DNA of 64,000 bases from Mesorhizobium sp. L-8-3 (GTDB lineage: Bacteria > Pseudomonadota > Alphaproteobacteria > Rhizobiales > Rhizobiaceae). Under the pieces are notes generated by a model. The model saw only the letters and a list, made by a program, of their open reading frames with translations, did no database searches and was not told the DNA's origin. Shown here piece by piece: positions 53,841 through 62,045 of the stretch. The stretch is taken from NCBI RefSeq assembly GCF_016756615.1, contig NZ_AP023262.1, forward strand, positions 3,473,501 to 3,537,500, given 5' to 3'. Each line of letters begins with the position of its first letter. Within the stretch, counting starts at the first letter, position 1. A program made the position numbers and the translations under genes.

Positions 53841-53876
53841 GCGCTGGCCGGGTGGACCCTGGCCGGCGCATTCTTC
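53841..53876 (+). terminator. Hairpin terminator after DUF3489 copy 2
   Basis: GCGCTGGCC (53841-53849) pairs with GGCCGGCGC (53861-53869) with one G-T wobble, 11-nt loop, then ATTCTTCT. Homologous to the terminator at 49963. Confidence 0.75.
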
Positions 53877-53965
53877 TCAGCCGATAGTCCTGCGCGTTCC
53901 GGCTGCGCGTGAAGTCATTACATTTCTGTTTTGACAGTCATCTTCCGGATTCGACGGCAACCTTG

Positions 53966-54372
53966 ATTTGTGCTTTGCTGTTCTGGGGAAGGTTGGGCAT
54001 TGCGGTGGGGAAAGCAGCTTACTCCGGTAGGAAGTCTGCACGGCGAAGAGGCTATCAAGGCCACTATCGCCGGCGACGGAGGGTGCCCGTTTGGCTGCAG
54101 TTGGCAGGGCTTATTGCCGGGGCCGGGGCGCTCCATCTGGTGACCGGCATCGACGCTCCCGACTGGCTTCGACAAACGTTTGATGCTGCGGTCACTGCGC
54201 CGCAACATTCGACGCCGCTCGAGGAGCCTGCGGTCGCTTTCGGTCGCCAGGTTACTGCGCCCGCAGAAAAGACCACCTCCCCGGGAGTAGAGCGCGGGTT
54301 GCTGCAAACGACCGCGAGCGTACGCCTTCGCGAGCCCCCTTCAACAGATGCTCCCATCCGGTGCAACATGGC
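53966..54372 (+). pseudogene. SH3-like membrane protein, truncated and fused to a DUF3489 remnant
   Basis: The frame reads GKAAYSGRKSARRRGYQGHY, then membrane helix VWLQLAGLIAGAGALHLVTG, then PDWLRQTFDAAVTAPQHSTP and TASVRLREPPSTDAPI, the beginning of a bacterial SH3-like (SLNVRxGPSTxxPI) repeat. The protein is cut there and the DNA continues into DUF3489 sequence. The 5' segment (53965-54060) is repeated at 27523-27616. A decayed gene, not a functional one. Confidence 0.6.
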
Positions 54373-54390
54373 GTCATGGACGAGTGGATC

Positions 54391-54640
54391 GCGCCGAGGA
54401 CGATCAGCGCCTCACGCCGGTACTGACGCTGCGAGCGTTCGAGGTTCTCCACATCAAGCCGGGGAGGGGCCGGGGGCCGGCCACAGACGCCCCACAGGCG
54501 GCCCCGGCGAAGCCAACGAAGGCCAAGGCCAGCCGAGGGAAGAAGGCCTGCGTTGCCCGCCGCAAACCCAACGCGACGAAGACCCGGGTCGGGACGAAGC
54601 AGGCGAGCCTGATCGAGATGCTGCGTGCTCCGAGCAGCTA
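54391..54640 (+). pseudogene. DUF3489 gene, middle fragment (e)
   Basis: AEDDQRLTPVLTLRAFEVLH, the Ala/Pro/Lys linker and GTKQASLIEMLRAPSS correspond to residues about 60-150 of the intact DUF3489 proteins. Start and N-terminus are missing. It ends after LRAP exactly where the GGDEF module copy 3 starts; the C-terminal domain reappears at 56258-56371. Confidence 0.75.
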
Positions 54641-54642
54641 TC

Positions 54643-56258
54643 GAGCCGTCTATCGCCAGCTGTCACGTAAGCAGAGAAGGACTGCGCGGCGGCCATAAAC
54701 TGTGACCGCAATGACACACGACCACGACAGATTTCCTCTGCAGGCGGTTTTGTTGGGGATCATTCCGAGCGGAGTTCTGTCAGCGCGAGAGGTTCCCGGA
54801 TAGCGTAGTTGACGCAGCGGGCCTGATGCGCAAGGGGCCTTCAAGCGCCCGGCACTTGAACAGGTGGCGGGCGCTTCCTTTGTGAATGCCCCAGGCGAGG
54901 GTTTGCTCTTTGGGGCTGGCGACCAACGCCCGTTGCGCATTTTTAAGCGGCTGCGTGCAAGATTGCCGGCATTTGAAAGCAAGAAATGGACTTTTCTGCC
55001 TTCGGCTGGGGACGAGTGGTGCTGCTGAGCTTTCTCGGAACGCTCTGTTGCATCGCCGTGGCATTTGCAATCGACAGCTATTCCTTTGAGACAGGCATAT
55101 GGAGATGGGGTGAAAAGCCGCTCAACAATCTGATCATCCCCCTCATTCTTGCCCCTCCCTTCTTTTTCTATCTCCTCAGTAAGCAGCGTGAGCTTGCCAT
55201 TGCGCATCGCGAGCTGATGGTCGTCGCCTCTACCGATTCCCTCACCTCATGCCTGAACCGGCGGGCCTTCACCGCCATGGTGGACCGCTACCTTGACCGC
55301 ATCGCCGACCAGAAGGCTGGACACCACGGCGCGCTTCTGATTATCGACGTCGATCACTTCAAAGACATCAATGATGTGTTCGGTCATGAGTGCGGCGATG
55401 AAGCGCTCAAGGTCATCGCACACACGATCAAGGGCACACTGCGCGACCTCGACCTCGTCGGCCGCATTGGCGGAGAAGAGTTCAGCGTCTTTTTGCCCGG
55501 TGTCAGTCCCGAGCGCGTAGGCAGGGTCGCAGAGCGTATCAGGGTCGAGGTTTCGGCCACTGAACTGAACCTCAACGGAAAATCCTGCAAGCTCTCCGTG
55601 AGCGTCGGCGGCGTCACTTTTGATCGGAATGCTTCCTTCAGCGAACTCTATCGCCACGCCGATCAGTTGCTCTACGCGGCGAAACGTGGCGGCCGCAATC
55701 GCGTGGAAATCCAGCACGCGTCCGCAGGCCCTGATAAGCAAATTCAGATCCATTGATCTGAACGCCTCCTTGCGAGCTGGTCGCGTTTGCCCGGGCAACC
55801 GAAAGGGCAGAGAATACTTGACCAAGCTCGGATAGCAGGTCAGCAGGCGCCCTGAGGAGCCTGCCAAGATGGTCGCGCGGACTATCGAGCATAGGTTGTG
55901 AATTCGTTCGTGCTCTATGCTATCGTCTCGTTGTTTTCGCCAGGGGGCGACATGGGCGGTGGCAACAATCCGATGGTCCTTTCCATCGAGGAAATCAGTG
56001 AATTAAGGAGCAGGATACGTTCCGCCTTGGCAAGCGGCCGGTTGAATGCGTGGCAGGCCCGCTTCTTGACGGACATGCAGCAACGACTCGAAACATACGG
56101 GCCGCAAGTTCGTCTGAGCGTTAAGCAACTCAGCAAACTTCGCGAGATCGTTGGCACCGGAACATCACCCGGCCGGGTGGTGCAGCCTTCCCATCCTTCA
56201 AGAAGCCGTCGGCGGCGAGGGGGCGGCGGCCTACTCGCGCGTGAAGGTCGCTGGTTTG
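54643..56258 (+). repeat. GGDEF module, copy 3
   Basis: Almost identical to 46833-48449 over its whole length, including the 54643-54985 leader and the first 100 codons of the following frame. It lies between two parts of one DUF3489 gene. Confidence 0.85.
54986..55756 (+). CDS. Membrane-anchored diguanylate cyclase (GGDEF), copy 3
   Basis: 256 residues differing from copy 2 at only a few positions (for example TGIWRWGE for TGTWRWGE, QKAGHHGALL for QKADHHGALL). Two membrane helices, GGEEF active site and RDLD I-site intact. Near-identity with copy 2 over coding and flanking DNA indicates very recent duplication or gene conversion. Confidence 0.9.
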   Translation: MDFSAFGWGRVVLLSFLGTLCCIAVAFAIDSYSFETGIWRWGEKPLNNLIIPLILAPPFFFYLLSKQRELAIAHRELMVVASTDSLTSCLNRRAFTAMVDRYLDRIADQKAGHHGALLIIDVDHFKDINDVFGHECGDEALKVIAHTIKGTLRDLDLVGRIGGEEFSVFLPGVSPERVGRVAERIRVEVSATELNLNGKSCKLSVSVGGVTFDRNASFSELYRHADQLLYAAKRGGRNRVEIQHASAGPDKQIQIH

Positions 56259-56371
56259 GCTGTCACACAGTGCGAGGCGCGATTGCCGGCGCGCTGAAGA
56301 AGAAGCTTGGCCTCAAGGTGACGTCGGACAAGGTCGAGGGCCGCGGACACGTCTACAGGATCGAAGCTTGA
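55952..56371 (+). CDS. Chimeric protein: SNase-linked N-domain fused in frame to DUF3489 C-terminus
   Basis: 139 residues from the ATG after AGGGGGCGAC. Residues 1-100 equal the N-terminal domain of the nuclease-type protein at 48150 (SIEEISELRSRIRSALASGR, LSVKQLSKLREIVG, Arg-rich tail). At REGRWFG it switches to CHTVRGAIAGALKKKLGLKV then TSDKVEGRGHVYRIEA, the DUF3489 C-terminal domain, in frame and to its natural stop. The membrane helix and nuclease domain are absent. A recombination product; whether it is expressed or useful is unknown. Confidence 0.65.
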   Translation: MGGGNNPMVLSIEEISELRSRIRSALASGRLNAWQARFLTDMQQRLETYGPQVRLSVKQLSKLREIVGTGTSPGRVVQPSHPSRSRRRRGGGGLLAREGRWFGCHTVRGAIAGALKKKLGLKVTSDKVEGRGHVYRIEA

Positions 56372-56518
56372 GATTGCACCCCTTCTCCACGTCGGTCGAT
56401 TGATCTCCCGCTTTCGTTCTGGACCCACCTACGCAACGCATGGCGGCTGCGCGCATTACTTTTCGGACGGGCCGTGGTCCATGCGGTCGCGGCCTGCGCC
56501 AATCGGGAGGCAACCGAG

Positions 56519-56956
56519 ATGTCTAAGTTCAAAGATGCCCTTGAGCGCGGAAAGCAAGCGCGCCGTGAGCAGAAGCAGGAAGCCAGTGAGGCAGTAGCTG
56601 ACGGAGATGCCGCCCCAGCGGACTTTAACGTGCTGGCCCGGACGTGGCTGAACAATGTTGTTGTCGCATCTCTTGAGTCAGCCAAAGCTGACGTAGCGGG
56701 CGAGGTAACAATCGACATCGACACCGCCCCGCTCCGCATCCAGGGCGCCGTCCCATCTGTTCAATTTCAAATCTATTGGGCAGGAAGTTCGCGACCGCCG
56801 AGGACCTTCACGGTTGCCGTGCAGGTCGATGGAGGGGTGTCGGTTTCTGCACCAGGGATGGTGGCTAAAGACGCGGGAGGCATAGCAAACTCGTCGAACG
56901 AGCACTTTACCAATCTTGTGGCCGATCTGATCGAAGACGCTGCTAAGAACAGTTAG
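56519..56956 (+). CDS. Hypothetical protein, 145 aa
   Basis: 145 residues from the ATG with GGGAGG about 8 bp upstream. A charged N-terminal helix (DALERGKQARREQKQEASEA) is followed by a compact alpha/beta domain (EVTIDIDTAPLRIQGAVPSV, SSRPPRTFTVAVQVDGGVSV). No family recognised. Lower G/C at third positions than its neighbours suggests recent acquisition. Confidence 0.6.
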   Translation: MSKFKDALERGKQARREQKQEASEAVADGDAAPADFNVLARTWLNNVVVASLESAKADVAGEVTIDIDTAPLRIQGAVPSVQFQIYWAGSSRPPRTFTVAVQVDGGVSVSAPGMVAKDAGGIANSSNEHFTNLVADLIEDAAKNS

Positions 56957-57193
56957 CGACGAGAGTTCGGCGTCGCTATAGCGGGGAGTGCCCGTGGTCA
57001 GCGAAGGTGCGCAAGGGATCGCGGGAACGGCAGCCCCGGTCGAATGTGGACTGTCGGGATGCGAGCCGTGTTCCTCCATCCATCGGGCCAGCTCTTTCGT
57101 CAAAAGGATAACAGCCGTCATCGGCATGCGGCCATCACCATGGTTCGCCAGCGCTAGCGCGCTATATCGTTCTTCAGCAGAGGAGAGCGACGA

Positions 57194-57424
57194 ATGGGTT
57201 CCGAGCAGAACAGGGAGACACACGAATTCGTGGTCACGGATGTTCAGTTGGCCGACGAGACCAACGAGGGCGTGGCGTTGATGCTCACGGATGCCCGCAG
57301 CGCAGCGCGAAAAACCTCCAGCGCCACAGCCCAATCCGTATCCGTTATCTTCGTGGACATTGCCGACCTCCAGAATCAGTCGGCATTCCATGAATCAGAC
57401 CGGATTCCTCAAATTTATACCTGA
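57194..57424 (+). CDS. Hypothetical small protein, 76 aa
   Basis: 76 residues with GAGGAGAGCGACG before the ATG. Soluble; TNEGVALMLTDARSAARKTS and VSVIFVDIADLQNQSAFHES. No family recognised. Its last codons run into the 39-bp direct repeat at 57408-57446. Confidence 0.45.
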   Translation: MGSEQNRETHEFVVTDVQLADETNEGVALMLTDARSAARKTSSATAQSVSVIFVDIADLQNQSAFHESDRIPQIYT

Positions 57425-57446
57425 GTCAATTCGCCCACATCGCCTA
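57408..57446 (+). repeat. 39-bp direct repeat, left copy
   Basis: CTCAAATTTATACCTGAGTC... recurs at 58273-58311 with two C/T differences. The pair brackets a tRNA-like 3' end and one secreted-protein gene. Confidence 0.85.
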
Positions 57447-57477
57447 GTTGCAGCAAACGGAGTCGACCCGTGCTGCA

Positions 57478-57545
57478 AAGAGTAGTAGGTTAGTGGCAAG
57501 CTCCGGGGACCGTAGGATGCAGGTTCGATTCCTGCCTACCCGCTT
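57478..57545 (+). other. tRNA-like 3' end (T-arm and acceptor strand)
   Basis: GCAGG-TTCGATT-CCTGC followed by CTACCCGC is a perfect T-arm with a plausible acceptor 3' strand. Upstream, GTAGTAGGTTAGTGG could be the 5' half, but only part of the acceptor pairs and no proper anticodon stem forms. More likely a tRNA remnant, for example an attachment-site scar, than a working tRNA. Confidence 0.3.
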
Positions 57546-57557
57546 GGAGGGGATGCA

Positions 57558-58133
57558 ATGCGCATATTCTCTCAATTCGCTTTCTTACCGCTACTGCTCA
57601 CGCTCGCATTCCCAGCTAGCGCTCAGAACCCCACGCCCGCCGAGACGATCCAAAGCATCGCCCAGATGCAGAAGCTGATCAGCCAGACATACAAACTGGA
57701 AAGCGCCGGCGAAGGAATCGTGAATCTGGAGACTATCGCGCTGCTCGCAGCCTACGGCGGCTGGACGCGATACGAGGGAGAAGCCGCCACAGGTGGAATA
57801 CGGCCGAACGAGAACCAAAACATCGTCAAGTTCATCGGGCGAATAAAGCCAGACATGGCCAACGCATTGACGGCGGCGCAGCGAAACAAAGGCGCGACCG
57901 AAGACGAATTGAAACGATTCTTAGATATCCACGCTAGCATTGAGAAATTATCCGCAGTGGCAATGGAAGTGCATGATCTACTCGTAGCAGGCAAGAAGGA
58001 CGAAGCCAACGTCGTCTACCGTGACAAGTCGATCCCTCTGATACAGTCGGTAAACGCAGACGCATATACATTGATCACAGGCTTGGAGAAGAAAATCGAC
58101 AAGACAGCCCTCCAAGCCCGCCTCGCAAAGTAG
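57558..58133 (+). CDS. Secreted helical protein, hypothetical
   Basis: 191 residues with TTGGAGGGGATGCA upstream. Signal peptide MRIFSQFAFLPLLLTLAFPA with cleavage after ASA near residue 22. The mature protein is all-helical (ETIQSIAQMQKLISQTYKLE, MANALTAAQRNKGATEDELK, DIHASIEKLSAVAMEVHDLL), perhaps a four-helix bundle. No family recognised. Enclosed by the 39-bp direct repeats; relatively AT-rich. Confidence 0.65.
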   Translation: MRIFSQFAFLPLLLTLAFPASAQNPTPAETIQSIAQMQKLISQTYKLESAGEGIVNLETIALLAAYGGWTRYEGEAATGGIRPNENQNIVKFIGRIKPDMANALTAAQRNKGATEDELKRFLDIHASIEKLSAVAMEVHDLLVAGKKDEANVVYRDKSIPLIQSVNADAYTLITGLEKKIDKTALQARLAK

Positions 58134-58499
58134 ATGACCGACGGGGAACGACAAGAGTTACTGGACACAGTTCTGGTCCAATCAACCGACTTATTGCGAG
58201 TCAGTCCTTTCTGATTGCCGGCGTTCTGCACCGACGACGAGAGCGCGGCGAGGTGGATTCCTTGGCGGAACCCTCAAATTTATACCTGAGTCAATTCGTC
58301 CACATCGTCTAAATGGTGACATGGCCGAGTTGCTGCGCGAGAGGGTCGCATTTGCGCTCGACAGGAACACCGGACCAAAGGCTGGAGATCTGGCCGCACC
58401 CTGCGGAATGAGAGTTTCGACCTCGTGGGTCAGTTGGCGACAGCCGATACGAAGCGTCGCCTCAAACAACCGACAGATGCTCCTGGGTAGCGCGGAGTT
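58134..58499. other. Intergenic boundary region, no gene seen
   Basis: No credible frame. It contains the right 39-bp repeat (58273-58311) and then the end of the leftward prophage block. A large terminase would be expected here in a complete phage but is absent. Confidence 0.5.
58273..58311 (+). repeat. 39-bp direct repeat, right copy
   Basis: Matches 57408-57446 at 37 of 39 positions. It lies about 190 bp from the end of terS. Confidence 0.85.
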
Positions 58500-58973
58500 T
58501 CACGAAAAGAACTCGTCGTCTTCCTGGCCGGTGAACTCCCATGGCTTCGGACCCATGCTGCGCGTGGTCTCGACCCGACTGCGTGATACCGGCGAGAGCC
58601 CGAGCTCGCTCATGAACTTGTGCATCAGTTCGACGTTCTTGTTCGAGATCGCCAGCCAGGGAGATTGCTGAACATAACCGGCGGGCGTCCGAAGCAGGGG
58701 AGGAGTTTCCTTCAGCTTCTTTTCGGCCTCCACCCAGCGGCCGTAAGCCTGGCAATAGGCAGCGAGCGCCGCGCGGTCGAGTTCGCTGATCACACCGAGG
58801 TCATGGAGGTAGCGGGCCAGCCGTTTCCATTCGGTCTTGGCCGCCGGCATCAGATGCGCGGGGCAGGTGGGGATGGCGGTGACTGGCTTCGGCTCGCGCG
58901 TGTTGAGAGGCCGCTTGCTCGGATTGCCGGTCACCAATTTTAATGCCGTTGGGATTGGCTTGCGTCCGCGCAT
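58500..58973 (-). CDS. Phage terminase small subunit, P27 family
   Basis: 157 residues. The N-terminus RGRKPIPTALKLVTGNPSKR, then CPAHLMPAAKTEWKRLARYL, LDRAALAAYCQAYGRWVEAE and the C-terminal ELGLSPVSRSRVETTR are diagnostic of P27-like TerS, which recognises phage DNA and recruits the large terminase for packaging. Leftward, last recognisable gene of the prophage block; no TerL follows. Confidence 0.9.
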   Translation of the reverse strand: MRGRKPIPTALKLVTGNPSKRPLNTREPKPVTAIPTCPAHLMPAAKTEWKRLARYLHDLGVISELDRAALAAYCQAYGRWVEAEKKLKETPPLLRTPAGYVQQSPWLAISNKNVELMHKFMSELGLSPVSRSRVETTRSMGPKPWEFTGQEDDEFFS

Positions 58974-59204
58974 CGCTCGTTCCTTTCCATCCGCCGCCGC
59001 ACTGCCGGAGTTTGTCGACTACTTCGCGTCTTGTTTTCGGACAGCGGTCCTCCCGGAGCCCGGTATTCCGCCATTCCAGGCTTGCCGGGCAGTCCGACAC
59101 CCCCCTGCCAATTTCGCGGTTGTGCAAAGAAACCGACGGCACCGGTCCGCATATGAAAAGCTGTAGGGATCAGACCGCCCCCCCCCCGGGACCCATTGCT
59201 TTGT

Positions 59205-59597
59205 TCATGGCCCGTCATAAGTGACGTTGGTTGCTTGGCTCTGTTCGTTCCTTGGAACACCGCTGACGATCGTGACCGTCACTGGACTGTCGGGATGCTG
59301 GGCGTGCTCGTGAACCGAAGTCTCTTTCCAGCGGGCGCGGGTCTTCAGCCAGAAGATTGCAGCAGTCACCGCCTCGCGTCCGTCACCCAGGGCCTTGCGA
59401 TAGAGGCTTTCCGCCACCCGCGCATTGGCCTTGATCTGCCCTGCGCTAAGCTCGTGGGCGCAGCAAGACTTGAGAACCTCCAGATCGACGTCCAGCACGT
59501 GAGCGATGTCGGCTGGAGATAGCCCATAGCCCGCCATGGCCTCGACCTGGGCAGGTTGTGGCATGCGGCCGGCAGGACCATCGCAGTCGGTCGTCAT
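59205..59597 (-). CDS. Phage HTH protein, paralogue 1
   Basis: 130 residues. MAGYGLSPADIAHVLDVDLE looks like a helix-turn-helix; AESLYRKALGDGREAVTAAI then FWLKTRARWKET is shared with the upstream neighbour. Often found before terminase genes in Rhizobiales prophages, so probably regulatory or packaging-linked. It begins within the stop of the preceding gene (4-bp overlap). The gap 58974-59204 holds a run of ten C at about 59179 and no gene. Confidence 0.65.
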   Translation of the reverse strand: MTTDCDGPAGRMPQPAQVEAMAGYGLSPADIAHVLDVDLEVLKSCCAHELSAGQIKANARVAESLYRKALGDGREAVTAAIFWLKTRARWKETSVHEHAQHPDSPVTVTIVSGVPRNEQSQATNVTYDGP

Positions 59598-60025
59598 TCC
59601 TTATGGCCCTCTATCATCTGCGGGTATCTGGAGGAAGGCAGGGCGGCAGCAGGTGCGGCGTTGGCCTGGTCCTCCGGCCTGACAATGATACGCTTGATCG
59701 TGGTGACCTGCTCGATCGGCTGACCGGGAATACCGCCATGTTCGTTGACCAGAACCTCCTTCCAGCGGGCTCGCGCCTTCAGCCAGAAGATCGCCGCGGT
59801 GACCGACTCCCGGCCATCGCCGGTGGCCTTGCGGTAAAGGTTCTCGGCCACCTTGGCGTTCGCCTTGGTGTGGCCGTGGTCGAGTTCGTGGCGGTAGTGC
59901 TTGCGAAGCGTCTTGGCATCGATGCCAACCATTGCAGCGATCTCTGTTTCGGGAACGCCGTATCCGGCGAGCGCCTCGACCTGGCGGCGCTGGACGGGAT
60001 CGGGGGTATGTGCGCGCCTACCCAT
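59594..60025 (-). CDS. Phage HTH protein, paralogue 2
   Basis: 143 residues from the ATG at MGRRAHTPDPVQRRQVEALA. HTH-like GYGVPETEIAAMVGIDAKTL then RKHYRHELDHGHTKANAKVA, and the shared ENLYRKATGDGRESVTAAIF then WLKARARWKEV. About half identical to the next gene, a tandem duplication. Probably DNA-binding. Confidence 0.65.
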   Translation of the reverse strand: MGRRAHTPDPVQRRQVEALAGYGVPETEIAAMVGIDAKTLRKHYRHELDHGHTKANAKVAENLYRKATGDGRESVTAAIFWLKARARWKEVLVNEHGGIPGQPIEQVTTIKRIIVRPEDQANAAPAAALPSSRYPQMIEGHKE

Positions 60026-60026
60026 G

Positions 60027-60383
60027 TCAGTCGGCCTGTACGGTGCCGTGAGGCCGCACGTAGGCCAGGCTTTCCGAAAGACTCGCGTGCTGGAGGCCGA
60101 TTTCGGGTGGCGCGGGCATTTCTGCTGCCTGAGTGCCGTTTTGAGCGCGAGCCGCTGAATCGGCCTCCAGGAGGCGAGTTTTTGTGTAGGGATGCCTTCC
60201 GGCGCGGAACGGCCAGAGCGGACAGGCAACTGCTTCACACAGCCTGACCTCGATCGTCTGGCCAGCCGAGCAGTCGAGGCACTTGCGCCGGATCGCCTGC
60301 ATCGGGCTCATCGGCTTGTGGCCGGCGACCTTCGCAGCCGAGGCAGTGGGCGGCCAGATGGCGGCAAGCTCGGTCCGGTTCAT
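60027..60383 (-). CDS. Small phage zinc-finger-like protein
   Basis: 118 residues; ATG overlaps the methylase stop by 4 bp. PMSPMQAIRRKCLDCSAGQT followed by VRLCEAVACPLWPFRAGRHP carries four cysteines in the pattern of a widespread phage family often placed next to DNA methylases. Probably zinc-binding. Function unknown. Confidence 0.7.
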   Translation of the reverse strand: MNRTELAAIWPPTASAAKVAGHKPMSPMQAIRRKCLDCSAGQTIEVRLCEAVACPLWPFRAGRHPYTKTRLLEADSAARAQNGTQAAEMPAPPEIGLQHASLSESLAYVRPHGTVQAD

Positions 60384-61732
60384 TCTGCCACCCCAAGGCG
60401 AGTTGCTGTGACCTCTGCGAACGATTGGCCAGTGCCGTCCAGCACTGCGGACTCGCCGGTGAACTCCTGCCAGCGCTTCACCGCGACATCGACATAGGCC
60501 GGGTTCAGTTCGATGGCGTGGCAGGACCGTCCCGTCATCTCGGCAGCGATGATCGTCGTGCCGGATCCGCTGAACGGCTCGTAGACGGCCTGGCCGGGCG
60601 AGGAGTTGTTCTCGATCGGCCGCTTCATGCATTCGACCGGCTTTTGCGTGCCGTGGCCGGTGGCCGACTTCGTGTGCGGAATGGCCCAGACGGTGGTCTG
60701 TTTGCGGTCGCCCGACCAGTGGCCTTTCCTGCCCTTTCTGACACAATATAGAGCCGGCTCATGCTGCCAATGATAGTCCCCGCGGCCGATCACGAGCCGG
60801 GTCTTGTCCCAGATGATTTGAGAGCGGACGGCAAAGCCGCAGGCTTCGAGACCGGCGGCGACGGTGGTGGCGTGGAGGGCGCCGTGCCAGACGTATGCCA
60901 CATCGCCAGGAAATAGTACCCACGCTTCCCGCCAGTCGGCGCGGTCGTCGTTCAGCACCTTCCCCTTCGCGAGGTCGCCGGTGTTGCTGAACCGCTCCCG
61001 CCAGCTCGGATCGTAGTTGACGCCATATCGAGGATCCGACACGCATAGATGCGGCTTCACACCGTTCAGGACCCGAGCAACGTCATCAGCGCTGGTGCTG
61101 TCGCCGCAGATGAGCCGGTGCTGTCCGAGCAGCCAGAGGTCGCCCAGGACACTGACCGGTTGTTCCGGGACCTCGGGAACATCGTCCGGATCGGTGAGTC
61201 CCGGATTGCCGAGGCTCTTCAGAGCGGCGATCTCGTCGTCGCCGAAGCCGGTGAGGGCAAGGTCGAAGCCGAGCGCCTCCAGTTCACCCAGTTCGAGGCC
61301 GAGCAGCTCCGTGTCCCAGCCGGCGTTCAGCGCCATCTTGTTGTCGGCAATGACGTAGGCGCGCTTCTGCGCCTCGGACAGCCCGGCAAGCTCGATCACC
61401 GGCACTTCGCCCATCCCGAGCTTGTGGGCCGCCAGCAGTCTGCCATGGCCGGCTATGATCCCGTTCTCGCCGTCCACCAAAATTGGGTTCGTCCACCCGA
61501 ACTCGCGGATCGATGCCGCGATCTGTGCAACCTGGGCATCTGAGTGGGTGCGGGCGTTTCTGGCGTATGGGATCAGAGACGTGGCAGGACGATATTCCAC
61601 CGCGAGAGGAAGAGAACCCAGCGGGACGTCATTGCGCGCGCCGACAGGTGCAGCAGCGTTCGGTGCCTGGAATGAAACCTCGCCATCAGCATCGAAGTCC
61701 TGCCGCATTTTTCCCGCCAAAGACAATTCCAT
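60380..61732 (-). CDS. Phage DNA methyltransferase with ParB-like N-terminal domain
   Basis: 450 residues. ParB/sulfiredoxin-like domain about 45-150 (SLIPYARNARTHSDAQVAQI, NGIIAGHGRLLAAHKLGMGE), then an amino-methyltransferase (N6-A/N4-C) domain: motif IV region LCVSDPRYGVNYDPSWRER near 230, and motif I GQAVYEPFSGSGTTIIAAEM near 385, with ELNPAYVDVAVKRW. The expected DPPY reads DPRY, which could reduce catalysis or be a tolerated variant. Such proteins modify phage DNA against host restriction. Confidence 0.88.
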   Translation of the reverse strand: MELSLAGKMRQDFDADGEVSFQAPNAAAPVGARNDVPLGSLPLAVEYRPATSLIPYARNARTHSDAQVAQIAASIREFGWTNPILVDGENGIIAGHGRLLAAHKLGMGEVPVIELAGLSEAQKRAYVIADNKMALNAGWDTELLGLELGELEALGFDLALTGFGDDEIAALKSLGNPGLTDPDDVPEVPEQPVSVLGDLWLLGQHRLICGDSTSADDVARVLNGVKPHLCVSDPRYGVNYDPSWRERFSNTGDLAKGKVLNDDRADWREAWVLFPGDVAYVWHGALHATTVAAGLEACGFAVRSQIIWDKTRLVIGRGDYHWQHEPALYCVRKGRKGHWSGDRKQTTVWAIPHTKSATGHGTQKPVECMKRPIENNSSPGQAVYEPFSGSGTTIIAAEMTGRSCHAIELNPAYVDVAVKRWQEFTGESAVLDGTGQSFAEVTATRLGVAE

Positions 61733-61850
61733 GCGGGAACAATATCATTTGGCGCAAGCAATTGAAATCTATGCATATTTTCGCTGTTTTTCGCCGCTGT
61801 TCGCAGGACTTCGCGTCATGCCGCAAATGATCTGTGGCGATGCACGGCGC

Positions 61851-61982
61851 TCATGCGAACAGCACCACAGCCAGGATGAATCCTACCGCGAGAATGAACA
61901 CCATCATCGGCATCACCGTTCGGCCCCGCTGCCAAGGAAGCGCCGGGTGGACGTCATTCCAGTCCCCGGAGGGCCGGCCCAA
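61851..61982 (-). CDS. Possible small membrane peptide upstream of the methylase
   Basis: 43 codons from a TTG. DWNDVHPALPWQRGRTVMPM then MVFILAVGFILAVVLF: a short soluble part and a membrane helix. No good ribosome-binding site. Reported with low confidence because this 460-bp gap otherwise contains only repeats. Confidence 0.3.
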   Translation of the reverse strand: MGRPSGDWNDVHPALPWQRGRTVMPMMVFILAVGFILAVVLFA

Positions 61983-62045
61983 GGCGATATCAAGATAGGC
62001 CGCCTGTCAAGGGCGGCCATATCTTTAGATATGGGTATGCGAGGC

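Noticed and set aside
54348-54698. Independent gene encoding an Ala/Pro/Lys-rich protein
   Set aside because: It aligns with the middle of DUF3489 and lacks start signals and both conserved ends; treated as a fragment.
57478-57545. Functional tRNA gene
   Set aside because: T-arm is perfect but the anticodon stem cannot be formed and the acceptor pairs only in part; kept only as a tRNA-like remnant.
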